From DATKZS01 sp035527835 [NCBI: bacterium] (GTDB lineage Bacteria > RBG-13-61-14): 19,570 nt of DNA. A model generated the notes under the pieces. It was not told the origin of the DNA, did not search any database, and saw only the letters and a list, made by a program, of their open reading frames with translations. Each line of letters begins with the position of its first letter. The first letter of the stretch is position 1. A program made the translations under genes and the position numbers. Positions 7,485-14,062 of the stretch are shown piece by piece. Location of the stretch: positions 1-19,570 of the forward strand of contig DATKZS010000045.1 in NCBI GenBank assembly GCA_035527835.1, read 5' to 3'.

Positions 7485-7512
7485 CTGCGTTCATCTGCGT
7501 TCATCTGCGGCT
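7419..7512. repeat. CGCAGATGAA-type inverted-repeat hairpin
   Basis: The left arm at 7419-7449 contains three tandem units of the kind CGCAGATGAA. The right arm at about 7471-7512 contains four such units in reverse complement, ending CTGCGGCT, which matches the AGCCGCAG start. The spacer between the arms is AT-rich. The outer edge overlaps the TAG stop of thiD by two bases, and the element also holds the apparent start codon of the membrane protein. A related element lies at 11309-11375. No target duplication is evident. Confidence 0.85.
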
Positions 7513-8308
7513 AATAAAAATCTTCACTCCCCATCGCCACCGGAAAATCCAGGATGTACGCCCCTCCCCTTCCCGGCCTCGCCCCTTGCATGCACCTGAA
7601 AAGATATGACCGCCCCGCGTCCACCGCCTCGATCAGCCCCGAGCCCCGCGCCAGACCCGCCGCGATGGCCGACGCCAGCGCGCAGCCCGTGCCGTGATAC
7701 TCGTGCGGCAATCGCTCTCCCTCCCACTCCCTGGTCCCGCCTTCGTAAACCAGCACGTCGCGCGGCTCATACTTGAGATGTCCGCCCTTCACCAGCGCCG
7801 CCTTGGCGCCCAGCCCGCGCAACTCCTCCCCGGCCCGGACCATCGCCGCAACGTCCGCGACCTCATGGCCCGTGAGCAGCCCCGCCTCGATCAGGTTCGG
7901 CGTGACCAGCGCGACCAAGGGCAGCAGCGAGCGCAACAGCTCCACGCCGCCCTCATCGAGCAGCGCCGCGCCGGAACTCGCCCGCACCACCGGGTCCAGC
8001 ACCACCGGCGGCAGCGGCCGCAGCGCATCCAGAAACGCCCGCACCGCTTCCACGTTCTCCCCCGCGCCCAGCGCCCCGATCTTCACCGCGCTGATCGCCT
8101 GGTCGTCAAGGTGCAGCGCCAGCACCCGCCGGAACGTATCCCCGTCCACCGGCTTCACGTCGCGCAACCCCCGGCTGTCCTGCACCGTCACCGCCGTCAC
8201 CGCCGTCACCGCGAAAACACCGTGCGCGGCCATCACCTTGAGGTCCGCCTCCAGACCCGCTCCGCCCGATGGGTCAGAAGCCGCGATGATCAGAGCGTTC
8301 TTCGTCAT
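7511..8308 (-). CDS. thiD: Hydroxymethylpyrimidine/phosphomethylpyrimidine kinase
   Basis: A 265-residue ribokinase-fold enzyme that phosphorylates HMP and HMP-P with ATP in the pyrimidine branch of thiamine synthesis. The typical start NALIIAASDPSGGAGLEADL, the VQDSRGL segment, VVLDPVV, and the anion-hole motif GTGCALASAIAAGL near the C-terminus are all present. The start at 8308 is set by the family's usual N-terminus; the frame stays open to 8503, but that extension overlaps the divergent PBP gene. A -10 box (TATAAT) ends seven bases before the ATG and there is no ribosome binding site, so the transcript is probably leaderless. A 9-base unit (GTCACCGCC type) is repeated three times at 8187-8213 and encodes AVTAVTAVT. 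The stop codon overlaps a hairpin repeat. Confidence 0.93.
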   Translation of the reverse strand: MTKNALIIAASDPSGGAGLEADLKVMAAHGVFAVTAVTAVTVQDSRGLRDVKPVDGDTFRRVLALHLDDQAISAVKIGALGAGENVEAVRAFLDALRPLPPVVLDPVVRASSGAALLDEGGVELLRSLLPLVALVTPNLIEAGLLTGHEVADVAAMVRAGEELRGLGAKAALVKGGHLKYEPRDVLVYEGGTREWEGERLPHEYHGTGCALASAIAAGLARGSGLIEAVDAGRSYLFRCMQGARPGRGGAYILDFPVAMGSEDFY

Positions 8309-8314
8309 GAGCGG

Positions 8315-8344
8315 ATTATAAGTCCCGGGAACGCCCCCGCGCAA
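8315..8344 (-). promoter_or_regulatory. Putative promoter of thiD (leaderless)
   Basis: On the minus strand a perfect TATAAT lies at 8320-8315. A weak -35 candidate TTGCGC lies at 8344-8339, 18 bases upstream. Transcription would start at about 8309-8308, that is, on the ATG of thiD. Confidence 0.5.
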
Positions 8345-8356
8345 ACGGCGTCTAAA

Positions 8357-8385
8357 TTGAAGGCCGCGCGCCAAGGGCTTATAAT
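8357..8385 (+). promoter_or_regulatory. Sigma-70-type promoter of the PBP1A gene
   Basis: TTGAAG at 8357-8362, a 17-base spacer, and a perfect TATAAT at 8380-8385. The predicted start is near 8392, leaving a leader of only about eight bases before the ATG at 8400. Confidence 0.6.
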
Positions 8386-8399
8386 ATGATGAGAGCACA

Positions 8400-11306
8400 A
8401 TGAACGAATCCGACAAAAAAAGCCTCCGTAAAAGGCTCATGCGCCTGTATTCCGAGATTTTATGGACCGGCTTCGCCCTGGCCGTGCTGGGCACAGGCGC
8501 CATGATCGCCGGCTATTACTACCTGGCCAGCGACCTGCCCCCCCTGACCTCCCTGCGTAACTACCGGCCGCCCATCATCACCGAGGTTTACGCCGACGAC
8601 GGCACGCTCATCGCCGAGTTCGCTGATGAGCGGCGCATCTTGGTCCCGGCCAATGAGATTCCCGAGGAAGTCATTAAAGCCTTTTTATCCACTGAGGATC
8701 ACCGCTTCCTGGATCATCAGGGCGTGGACTGGTACAGCGTAGTAAGGACCATAATAACCAATTTGAAAAGCGGGGAACCAACCGGAGGAGGCGCCAGCAC
8801 AATAACAATGCAGGTTGCCAGGACATTTTTCCTCTCTCGCGAGAAAACCTTCACGCGCAAACTCAAGGAGGCCATCCTGGCCGTCCGTATCGAGCGCTAC
8901 TTGACAAAGAATGAAATCCTTTTCTTGTATCTATCACAGGTGGAATTCGGCAGGAGTTGTTTTGGCATCGGCGCCGCGTCCGAATACTATTTCGGCAAGC
9001 CCGCTCAGGAGCTGACCCTGGCCGAGGCCGCCATGCTCGCCGGCATCCTGCCCGCGCCCTCACGCCTCAACCCCGTGACCAGTTTTTCCAAAGCCAAGAA
9101 CAAGCAATGGCACGTCCTCAACCGCATGGCCTCCGACGAGGTCCACTTCATAACCCAGCAGCAGGCCGACGAGGCCTATAAGCAGCCGATCAAGGTCATC
9201 GGCGACGTCGGCCCCCGCGGAGAGGCCGCGCCGTATTTCGTAGAGCAGGTCCGCCGCACCCTGATTGATCAGTACGGCCGCGACGCCGTTTACAAGCAGG
9301 GCCTCAAGGTCTTCACCACCGTGAACCTCAAGGCCGACCAGGCCGCGCACCAGGCCGTGCGCCACATCATCATCGGCAAGGACGGCATTGACCGCAACCT
9401 CGGCTTCCGCCGCGACAAGATTGTCCGCCTCCCCGCCCCGGCGGCCCAGGCCCTGCTCGACCAGCAGGAGCAGGAATTCGGACGCGACTGGCTGCGCGCC
9501 CAGTGGAGCGCGGCCCTGGCCGACGGCGAGACCGCCGGCGCCGACTACGCAAAACTCAAGGCATCCATCCCCGATCCCGCGCCGCTCGACCCGGATGCCA
9601 TCCATCAGGCCATCGTGGTCAAGGTTGACGACAATTCCCGCGAGGTCCGCGTCAAGATCGGCCACAGCGACGGCATGATTGACAAGAAGGGCATGGCCTG
9701 GGTACAGACCTATCTGACCGAGGACGATAAGGGAGAGCTGAACAGCGTGAAGTTCTCCAAGCCCTCCCAGCTCTTCGCAGCTAACGACCAGATCGAGGTC
9801 AAGGTTCTAAGTAGAAAAGAGGCCGCGGACGGAAAGGCCTTTTACCGGCTGATGCTGGAGGAAGACCCGGAGATCCAGGGCGCGCTCTTCTCCATGGCCG
9901 TGCGCACCGGTCACGTCAAGGCCCTGGTCGGCGGGCTCGACTACTCGAAGAGCGAGTTCATCCGCGCCGTCCAGGCCAGGCGCCAGCCCGGCTCCGCCTT
10001 CAAGCCCATCGTCTACGCCGCCGCCCTCGACGCCGAGCCGCCCGGAAGATACACCGCCGCCACCATCGTGGTGGATGCGCCCATCATTTTCGACAAGGGA
10101 ATGAAGAACAGGAACTGCCCCGACGACCCGCCCATCCTCGAAAGCTACAAGCCCAAGAACTACGACGGCACCTTTAAGGGAGAGATGACGCTGCGCGACG
10201 CGATTGCCTACTCCCGCAACACCATCGCCGTCAAGACCGCCTGGGACGTATGCCTGTCAAACGTCGTGGACTACGCCCACAAGATCGGCGTCAAGACCCG
10301 GCTCGACATGCTCCCCTGCCTCGGGCTCGGCTGCTCCGAGGTCACCCTCGACGAGCTCGCCGCCGTCTACAACGTCTTTGCCTCCGGAGGCTACTACCTC
10401 GAGCCCATCTACATCGCCCGCGTCTATGACCGCGACGGCAACCTGCTCGAATATGAGAACAAGGTATCGGAGGAGGAGCTCGCCGCCGGCGACGCCGGCG
10501 CCGTCCCCGCCATGGCCATGGCCGACGATCCGCCCGGCGATTCGCTGAGCGACGCCGGACCCGCCGGACTCGCCGCCGACACCATCACCGAGGAGGACAT
10601 CACCGACGGAGAGACCATCACCGACCGCCGCGCCGCCGGACATTACCGCCTCAAGCAGCCCACGCCGCCCCAGCAGCTCGGCGAGCCCGAATGGCGGGAC
10701 TACCTGGCCCTGATCAAGTCCGACGGCCGCGACTGGATCGAGCCCGCCAACTTCCCCGTCTTTGAAAACGCCGAAAAAGCCATGGGGCCGCAGACCGCGT
10801 TCATCATCACCGACCTCTTGCGCTCCGTCGTCGCCTATGGCACCGCCACCCGGGCCAATGTCCTCAAGCGACCCGTCGCCGGAAAGACCGGCACCACCAA
10901 CAACTACCGCGACGCCTGGTTCCTGGGCTATACCCCCGAGCTCATCACCGGAGTCTGGGTCGGACCCGACAACTACGCCTATTCCCTGGGCCGAGGCGAG
11001 AGCGGCTCCAAGGCCGCACTCCCCATATGGGTGGATTACATGCAGCGCATAATCGGCGGACGCGCCCCCGTGGACTTTGCCGTGCCCCGGGGCATCCAGT
11101 GGGTACGCATTGACGAGTCCGACGGACTCCGAGCCTCCGAGTGCACCCTCCCCGAAAACCGCAGGACCGATCCCTTCATCAAGGGAACCGCCCCCGAAGA
11201 CGTCCACCCCTGCACCGGCATCACCACCACCGGGCAGCCATCCGACACGATGAGGCGGCTCGAAGAAAGCGGATCAGACCACACCCCTGCGAACGGAGAA
11301 AAATAA
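8400..11306 (+). CDS. mrcA: Bifunctional class A penicillin-binding protein 1A
   Basis: A 968-residue peptidoglycan synthase anchored in the inner membrane by one TM helix (residues about 21-43). The glycosyltransferase 51 domain follows, with the catalytic Glu99 in TEDHRF, GGGASTITMQ, and Glu182 in SQVEFG. An interdomain insert of about 180 residues comes before the transpeptidase domain. That domain has the nucleophile Ser532 in SAFK, SRN at 605-607 and KTGT at 829-832. Class A enzymes of this subtype usually have 750-900 residues. The extra length here is partly an acidic, Ala/Gly/Asp-rich stretch at about residues 690-795, between SRN and KTGT. The gene is divergent from thiD and preceded by a good promoter, but it has almost no leader and only a weak GAGAG before the ATG. 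It probably stands alone as a transcript. All catalytic motifs are intact, so I expect it to be active. Confidence 0.95.
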   Translation: MNESDKKSLRKRLMRLYSEILWTGFALAVLGTGAMIAGYYYLASDLPPLTSLRNYRPPIITEVYADDGTLIAEFADERRILVPANEIPEEVIKAFLSTEDHRFLDHQGVDWYSVVRTIITNLKSGEPTGGGASTITMQVARTFFLSREKTFTRKLKEAILAVRIERYLTKNEILFLYLSQVEFGRSCFGIGAASEYYFGKPAQELTLAEAAMLAGILPAPSRLNPVTSFSKAKNKQWHVLNRMASDEVHFITQQQADEAYKQPIKVIGDVGPRGEAAPYFVEQVRRTLIDQYGRDAVYKQGLKVFTTVNLKADQAAHQAVRHIIIGKDGIDRNLGFRRDKIVRLPAPAAQALLDQQEQEFGRDWLRAQWSAALADGETAGADYAKLKASIPDPAPLDPDAIHQAIVVKVDDNSREVRVKIGHSDGMIDKKGMAWVQTYLTEDDKGELNSVKFSKPSQLFAANDQIEVKVLSRKEAADGKAFYRLMLEEDPEIQGALFSMAVRTGHVKALVGGLDYSKSEFIRAVQARRQPGSAFKPIVYAAALDAEPPGRYTAATIVVDAPIIFDKGMKNRNCPDDPPILESYKPKNYDGTFKGEMTLRDAIAYSRNTIAVKTAWDVCLSNVVDYAHKIGVKTRLDMLPCLGLGCSEVTLDELAAVYNVFASGGYYLEPIYIARVYDRDGNLLEYENKVSEEELAAGDAGAVPAMAMADDPPGDSLSDAGPAGLAADTITEEDITDGETITDRRAAGHYRLKQPTPPQQLGEPEWRDYLALIKSDGRDWIEPANFPVFENAEKAMGPQTAFIITDLLRSVVAYGTATRANVLKRPVAGKTGTTNNYRDAWFLGYTPELITGVWVGPDNYAYSLGRGESGSKAALPIWVDYMQRIIGGRAPVDFAVPRGIQWVRIDESDGLRASECTLPENRRTDPFIKGTAPEDVHPCTGITTTGQPSDTMRRLEESGSDHTPANGEK

Positions 11307-11308
11307 TA

Positions 11309-11375
11309 AAACGCGGATGAACGCGGATATTAAGACCGGAAAAATTATCTGCGTTCATCCGCGTTCATCTGCGGC
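11309..11375. repeat. CGCAGATGAA-type inverted-repeat hairpin, also a likely terminator for the minus strand
   Basis: The left arm ACGCGGATGAACGCGGATAT begins at 11311; the right arm at 11347-11375 (ATCTGCGTTCATCCGCG, then CTGCGGC) is its degenerate reverse complement. It is the second copy of the family seen at 7419-7512. It fills the gap between the convergent PBP and YHS genes. On the minus strand the hairpin is followed by a T-rich run (TTTTATTATTTTT, 11309-11297), which fits an intrinsic terminator for the folK-YHS transcript. Confidence 0.8.
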
Positions 11376-11390
11376 AAAAAAATATCTTCT

Positions 11391-11678
11391 CTAAAGAATT
11401 CTCTCCCCCTTCAATCCCTCCAAATATTTCTCCCGGCACCCCTCCGAGCAGAACCACACCTTCTTATCGTCCCGGATAATGAAAATCGCGCTCTGGGCCT
11501 CCACGTAAGTCCCGCAAACCGGGTCCTGCTTCATCTCCCCCGTGTCCCCGAAATCATGCTTCTTGGGGCCCGCCGGCCGCCCCTCCCGACGCGGCGACGA
11601 CGTCGGGCCCCTGAGCCACGATTTCAGCGTGAAATAAGCAATCATGAAAAACGCGAGCAGCTCGATGATCCGGCCCAT
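11391..11678 (-). CDS. Membrane-anchored YHS-domain mini-protein
   Basis: A 95-residue protein with one N-terminal TM helix (residues about 4-20), a basic Pro-rich linker, and a C-terminal YHS/TRASH-like metal-binding module. The module starts MKQDPVCGTYV and has Cys55, Cys77 and Cys81 (VWFCSEGCREKY). Such modules bind a metal ion or recognise oxidised protein. Similar small proteins are often annotated PP0621-like or YHS; the exact role is unknown. The ATG at 11678 is four bases after the folK stop, so the two genes are probably cotranslated. A longer reading from 11729 overlaps folK and adds residues before the TM helix, so I rejected it. The topology suggests the Cys module faces the cytoplasm or periplasm depending on orientation, which I cannot settle. 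Confidence 0.8.
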   Translation of the reverse strand: MGRIIELLAFFMIAYFTLKSWLRGPTSSPRREGRPAGPKKHDFGDTGEMKQDPVCGTYVEAQSAIFIIRDDKKVWFCSEGCREKYLEGLKGERIL

Positions 11679-11682
11679 GATC

Positions 11683-12189
11683 CTATCCCTGACCCGCGGC
11701 AAGCTTTTCCACCGATGACCGATCACCAAGCTCCGCCAGCAGCTCCCGGACCCGCTTCCCCAGCACCGGATGCCGGGCCTCCGGAGCGATCTCCGCGAGC
11801 GGCTCCAGCACGAACCGGCGCTCGTGCATCCTGGGGTGCGGAACCGTGAGCGCGGCGCTCTCGATCACCCGCTCCCCCATCAACAGCACGTCCAGGTCCA
11901 GCGGACGCGGACCATTCTTCACCCGCTCCTCCTCCCGACCCAGCTCACGCTCAATCTCACGCAGCCCCGCCCGCAATTCTTCCGCCGCAACCCCCGTCTC
12001 GATCTCCGCCGCCGCGTTCACGAACCACGGCTGCTCCACAAGCCCCACCGGCTCCGTCCGGTAAAACGACGACACCCGCGCGACCCGGCCCAGGCCCCGC
12101 TCCTCGATCAGACGCAGCGCCTGCCTCATCGCCACAATCGGCTCGCCTACATTTCCACCGAGCCCGATATAAACCTTTTCTTCGCTCAT
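11683..12189 (-). CDS. folK: HPPK, 2-amino-4-hydroxy-6-hydroxymethyldihydropteridine pyrophosphokinase
   Basis: A 168-residue enzyme that transfers pyrophosphate from ATP to 6-hydroxymethyl-dihydropterin in folate synthesis. The diagnostic segments are all present: YIGLGGNVGE at the start, SFYRTEPVG and EQPWFVNAA in the middle, RPLDLD (residues 95-100, Mg-binding Asp98 and Asp100), and the VPHPRMHERRFVLEPL block. Length fits the family. The start at 12189 matches the usual N-terminus; an ATG at 12225 would add 12 residues that run into an intergenic repeat. No strong ribosome binding site is visible. The next gene on the strand, the YHS mini-protein, begins four bases downstream. No folP or folB is nearby. 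Confidence 0.95.
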   Translation of the reverse strand: MSEEKVYIGLGGNVGEPIVAMRQALRLIEERGLGRVARVSSFYRTEPVGLVEQPWFVNAAAEIETGVAAEELRAGLREIERELGREEERVKNGPRPLDLDVLLMGERVIESAALTVPHPRMHERRFVLEPLAEIAPEARHPVLGKRVRELLAELGDRSSVEKLAAGQG

Positions 12190-12220
12190 GAAAAGTATCG
12201 TCCCATTAAACGCTCTTTTA

Positions 12221-12284
12221 AACACAACGGCACAACGCTTTTAATGGAATCGTTCCCCCGTCGTGCCGTTGTGCCGTTGTGTTT
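12221..12284. repeat. ACAACGGC-type inverted-repeat hairpin
   Basis: AACACAACGGCACAACG at 12221-12237 is perfectly complementary over 17 bases to 12267-12283, with a 29-base loop. The units are tandem (ACAACGGC), and an extra half-unit lies inside the right arm at about 12259-12266. It is immediately upstream of folK. Only one copy of the family is in this window. Confidence 0.85.
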
Positions 12285-12321
12285 GGGCCATGCCTCACCG
12301 CCCGTCCCGGCTTATATTTAA

Positions 12322-12516
12322 GGTTCTTCGCACTGGAGAATGGATAATATGTGCGGCGCGGATCGCGTCGAGCGTAGAGCGAAGGGCGAAGGGCGTAAAT
12401 CAAATCGGCGCCAACCTAGAGGTCTTTCACGCCCTCCGCCCTGCGCTCTACGCTCTACTCGCCTCCGGTTCCGCTCCCATGTTATGTTTCGGATCCACTC
12501 TGGAAGGTGAAGAACC
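12322..12516. mobile_element. ISL3-like MITE (195 bp) with 8-bp target duplication
   Basis: The element begins GGTTCTTCGCACTGGAG and its reverse-complement end begins GGTTCTTCACCTTCCAG. The 8-base AT-rich sequence ATATTTAA stands directly outside both ends, at 12314-12321 and 12517-12524. A second, inner pair of arms at 12371-12395 and 12430-12454 (AGCGTAGAGCGAAGGGCG type) is complementary at 23 of 25 positions. No ORF is inside. A GGnTCTTC terminus and an 8-bp AT-rich duplication are, from memory, hallmarks of the ISL3 family, so this is probably a non-autonomous derivative. It lies between the DapL-like gene and folK. With the hairpin at 12221-12284 it explains most of the gene-free stretch 12190-12536. 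Confidence 0.8.
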
Positions 12517-12536
12517 ATATTTAATTCCTCAGCTCC

Positions 12537-13703
12537 TCACGCCTTCATCTTCTTCATCCGCTCCACTGCCTCCCCCATCCGCTTCTCGTCCACGATCAGC
12601 GCCATCCGGAAAAAGCCCTCCCCCAGGGCTCCGTATCCGCTCCCCGGGCTCGTCATGATTCCCGCCTGCTCCAAGAGCGTCGCCACCCACTCGCTCGAAT
12701 TCATGCCCCCCGGCGTCCGCGCCCACACGTAAAAGCTGCCCCGCGGCTTTTTGTACTTGATCCCCAGAGCGTCCAGCCCGCCCAGAAGCACGTCCCGCCG
12801 CCTCTGATACGTCTCCCGCATCGCCCGGATGTCCGACTCCCCATGCTCCATCGCCTCCACCGCCGCCGCCTGCACCGCCTCGAACGCCCCCGAGTCAAGG
12901 TTGCTCTTCACCTTCCCCAGCGCCGCCACCGCCTCCGCGCAGCCCGCCGCGAAACCGATCCGCCAACCTGTCATGTTATAGCTCTTGCTCAGCGAGTGCA
13001 GCTCGATCGCGCAATCCATCGCGCCCGGAACCTGCAATATGCTCGGCGACTCATAACCGTCGAACGCCAGCTCCGAGTAAGCGTTGTCGTGAACGATGAT
13101 GATCTCGTGCCTTTTCGCGAACGCCACCGCCCGCTCGAAAAAACCGAGATCGCAAGTCGCCGCCGTCGGGTTGTTCGGGTAATTCAGGAACATCAGCTTC
13201 GCCTTGTCCGCAACGTCCCCCGGAACCGCATCCAGGTCCGGCAGGAAATCACGCTCCTCCAAAAGCGGCATGATGAACGGCACGCCCCCCGCGAACATCG
13301 TCCCGATCCGGTAAACCGGATACGCCGGACTAGGGCACAGCGCGATGTCGCCCGGGTTCAAATACGCCAGCGGGAAATGGCCGATCCCCTCCTTCGACCC
13401 GATCAGGCTTACAACGTCCCGCGCCGCGACCTCCACCTCGAACCGTTTCTCCATCCAGGCAGACGCCGCCGCCCGGAACCGCATCATGCCGTAGCTCGAA
13501 GGATAGTGGTGATGCGCGGGATTGCGCATGGCATTGACCGCGGAGTCCACGATATGATGCGGCGTCGCCTGGTCAGGGTCCCCGATCCCAAGATCAATCA
13601 CGTCAACGCCCCGAGCCAACGCCTCTGACTTCATCTGGTCCAGCCGCACGAACAAATACGGCGGCAGCGCCTTGATCCTCTCCGCCACTTCAACCCTTAC
13701 CAT
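12537..13703 (-). CDS. dapL: Class I/II aminotransferase, probably LL-diaminopimelate aminotransferase
   Basis: A 388-residue PLP fold-type I aminotransferase. The N-terminal segment VIDLGIGDPDQATPHHIV and the block YPSSYGMMRFR are typical of the DapL-like group. NYPNNPTAATCD precedes the PLP-contacting residues in VHDNAYSELAFDG. The Schiff-base lysine is Lys240 in SLSKSYNMTGWRIGF. DapL converts tetrahydrodipicolinate to LL-diaminopimelate in one step, for lysine and peptidoglycan. Related enzymes act on other amino acids, so the exact substrate is inferred. The start at 13703 has a purine-rich stretch (GGAGAGAGAGGAAG) directly before it. The gene stands alone between an ISL3-like MITE and the restriction operon, with 206 bases between its start and the small ORF upstream. 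Confidence 0.82.
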   Translation of the reverse strand: MVRVEVAERIKALPPYLFVRLDQMKSEALARGVDVIDLGIGDPDQATPHHIVDSAVNAMRNPAHHHYPSSYGMMRFRAAASAWMEKRFEVEVAARDVVSLIGSKEGIGHFPLAYLNPGDIALCPSPAYPVYRIGTMFAGGVPFIMPLLEERDFLPDLDAVPGDVADKAKLMFLNYPNNPTAATCDLGFFERAVAFAKRHEIIIVHDNAYSELAFDGYESPSILQVPGAMDCAIELHSLSKSYNMTGWRIGFAAGCAEAVAALGKVKSNLDSGAFEAVQAAAVEAMEHGESDIRAMRETYQRRRDVLLGGLDALGIKYKKPRGSFYVWARTPGGMNSSEWVATLLEQAGIMTSPGSGYGALGEGFFRMALIVDEKRMGEAVERMKKMKA

Positions 13704-13812
13704 CTTCCTCTCTCTCCTTATCCTTCCTTTCCGGCATGGTAACTGATGGGTGGCAGTGAATCAAGCATTAGATGAGTTGCCGGCGGCCCGTATCCTTGCT
13801 CGTCGCAACAAA

Positions 13813-13842
13813 CCGGCGCTGGAACTTCCCTTCCAGCGCCGG
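13813..13842. other. Perfect stem-loop in the gap between dapL and the restriction operon
   Basis: CCGGCGCTGGAA (13813-13824) and TTCCAGCGCCGG (13831-13842) form a 12-bp perfect stem with a 6-base loop (CTTCCC). No T-run follows on either strand, so it is not a standard intrinsic terminator. It may end the restriction operon by another mechanism or be an operator-like site. Apart from this, nothing is recognised in 13704-13909. Confidence 0.6.
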
Positions 13843-13909
13843 CCGCGAATACAGTTGATGTTCCCGCCTCTTGCCCCGGGATGGTGATGTCGGGGGTGTT
13901 ACGGCGCGG

Positions 13910-14062
13910 TCATGGGGGAGTCACCGCGTTCAGGGTGAAGGCCGGAGACAGGTCAACGTCTTCCATCCATCGGCCTTTTTGTTGGGCAAGATAAGGCCCG
14001 CAATGGGGGATTTGGGCGTTGATTACGATGGCAACCCCAGAGCCAACTTTCCAGGCAGGCAT
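13910..14062 (-). CDS. Small ORF (50 codons) overlapping the res stop
   Basis: The res stop and the start of this ORF share bases in TGATG: the A of the res TGA is the A of the ATG. The product of 50 residues begins MPAWKVGSGVAIVINAQIP and ends NAVTPP. It has a hydrophobic patch near residues 8-16, His and Cys at 20-21, and no TM helix. I do not recognise it. The overlap is the classic arrangement for reinitiation, which favours translation, but the ORF is short and could be chance. If real, it would be a fourth product of the restriction operon. Confidence 0.35.
   Translation of the reverse strand: MPAWKVGSGVAIVINAQIPHCGPYLAQQKGRWMEDVDLSPAFTLNAVTPP

Noticed and set aside
7419-7512. Hairpin as an intrinsic terminator of thiD
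   Set aside because: On the minus strand it is followed by an A-run rather than a T-run, and the next gene begins inside it.
8187-8213. Three tandem 9-base units inside thiD as a phase-variable tract
   Set aside because: The unit is a multiple of three and encodes AVT repeats, so length changes would not shift the frame.
10257-11207. Long ORF (316 codons) antisense to PBP1A
   Set aside because: Gly- and Val-rich shadow of a GC-rich gene in the opposite strand; the sense frame has all PBP motifs.
12843-13628. Plus-strand ORF of 261 codons over dapL
   Set aside because: Arg-rich shadow of an intact aminotransferase.
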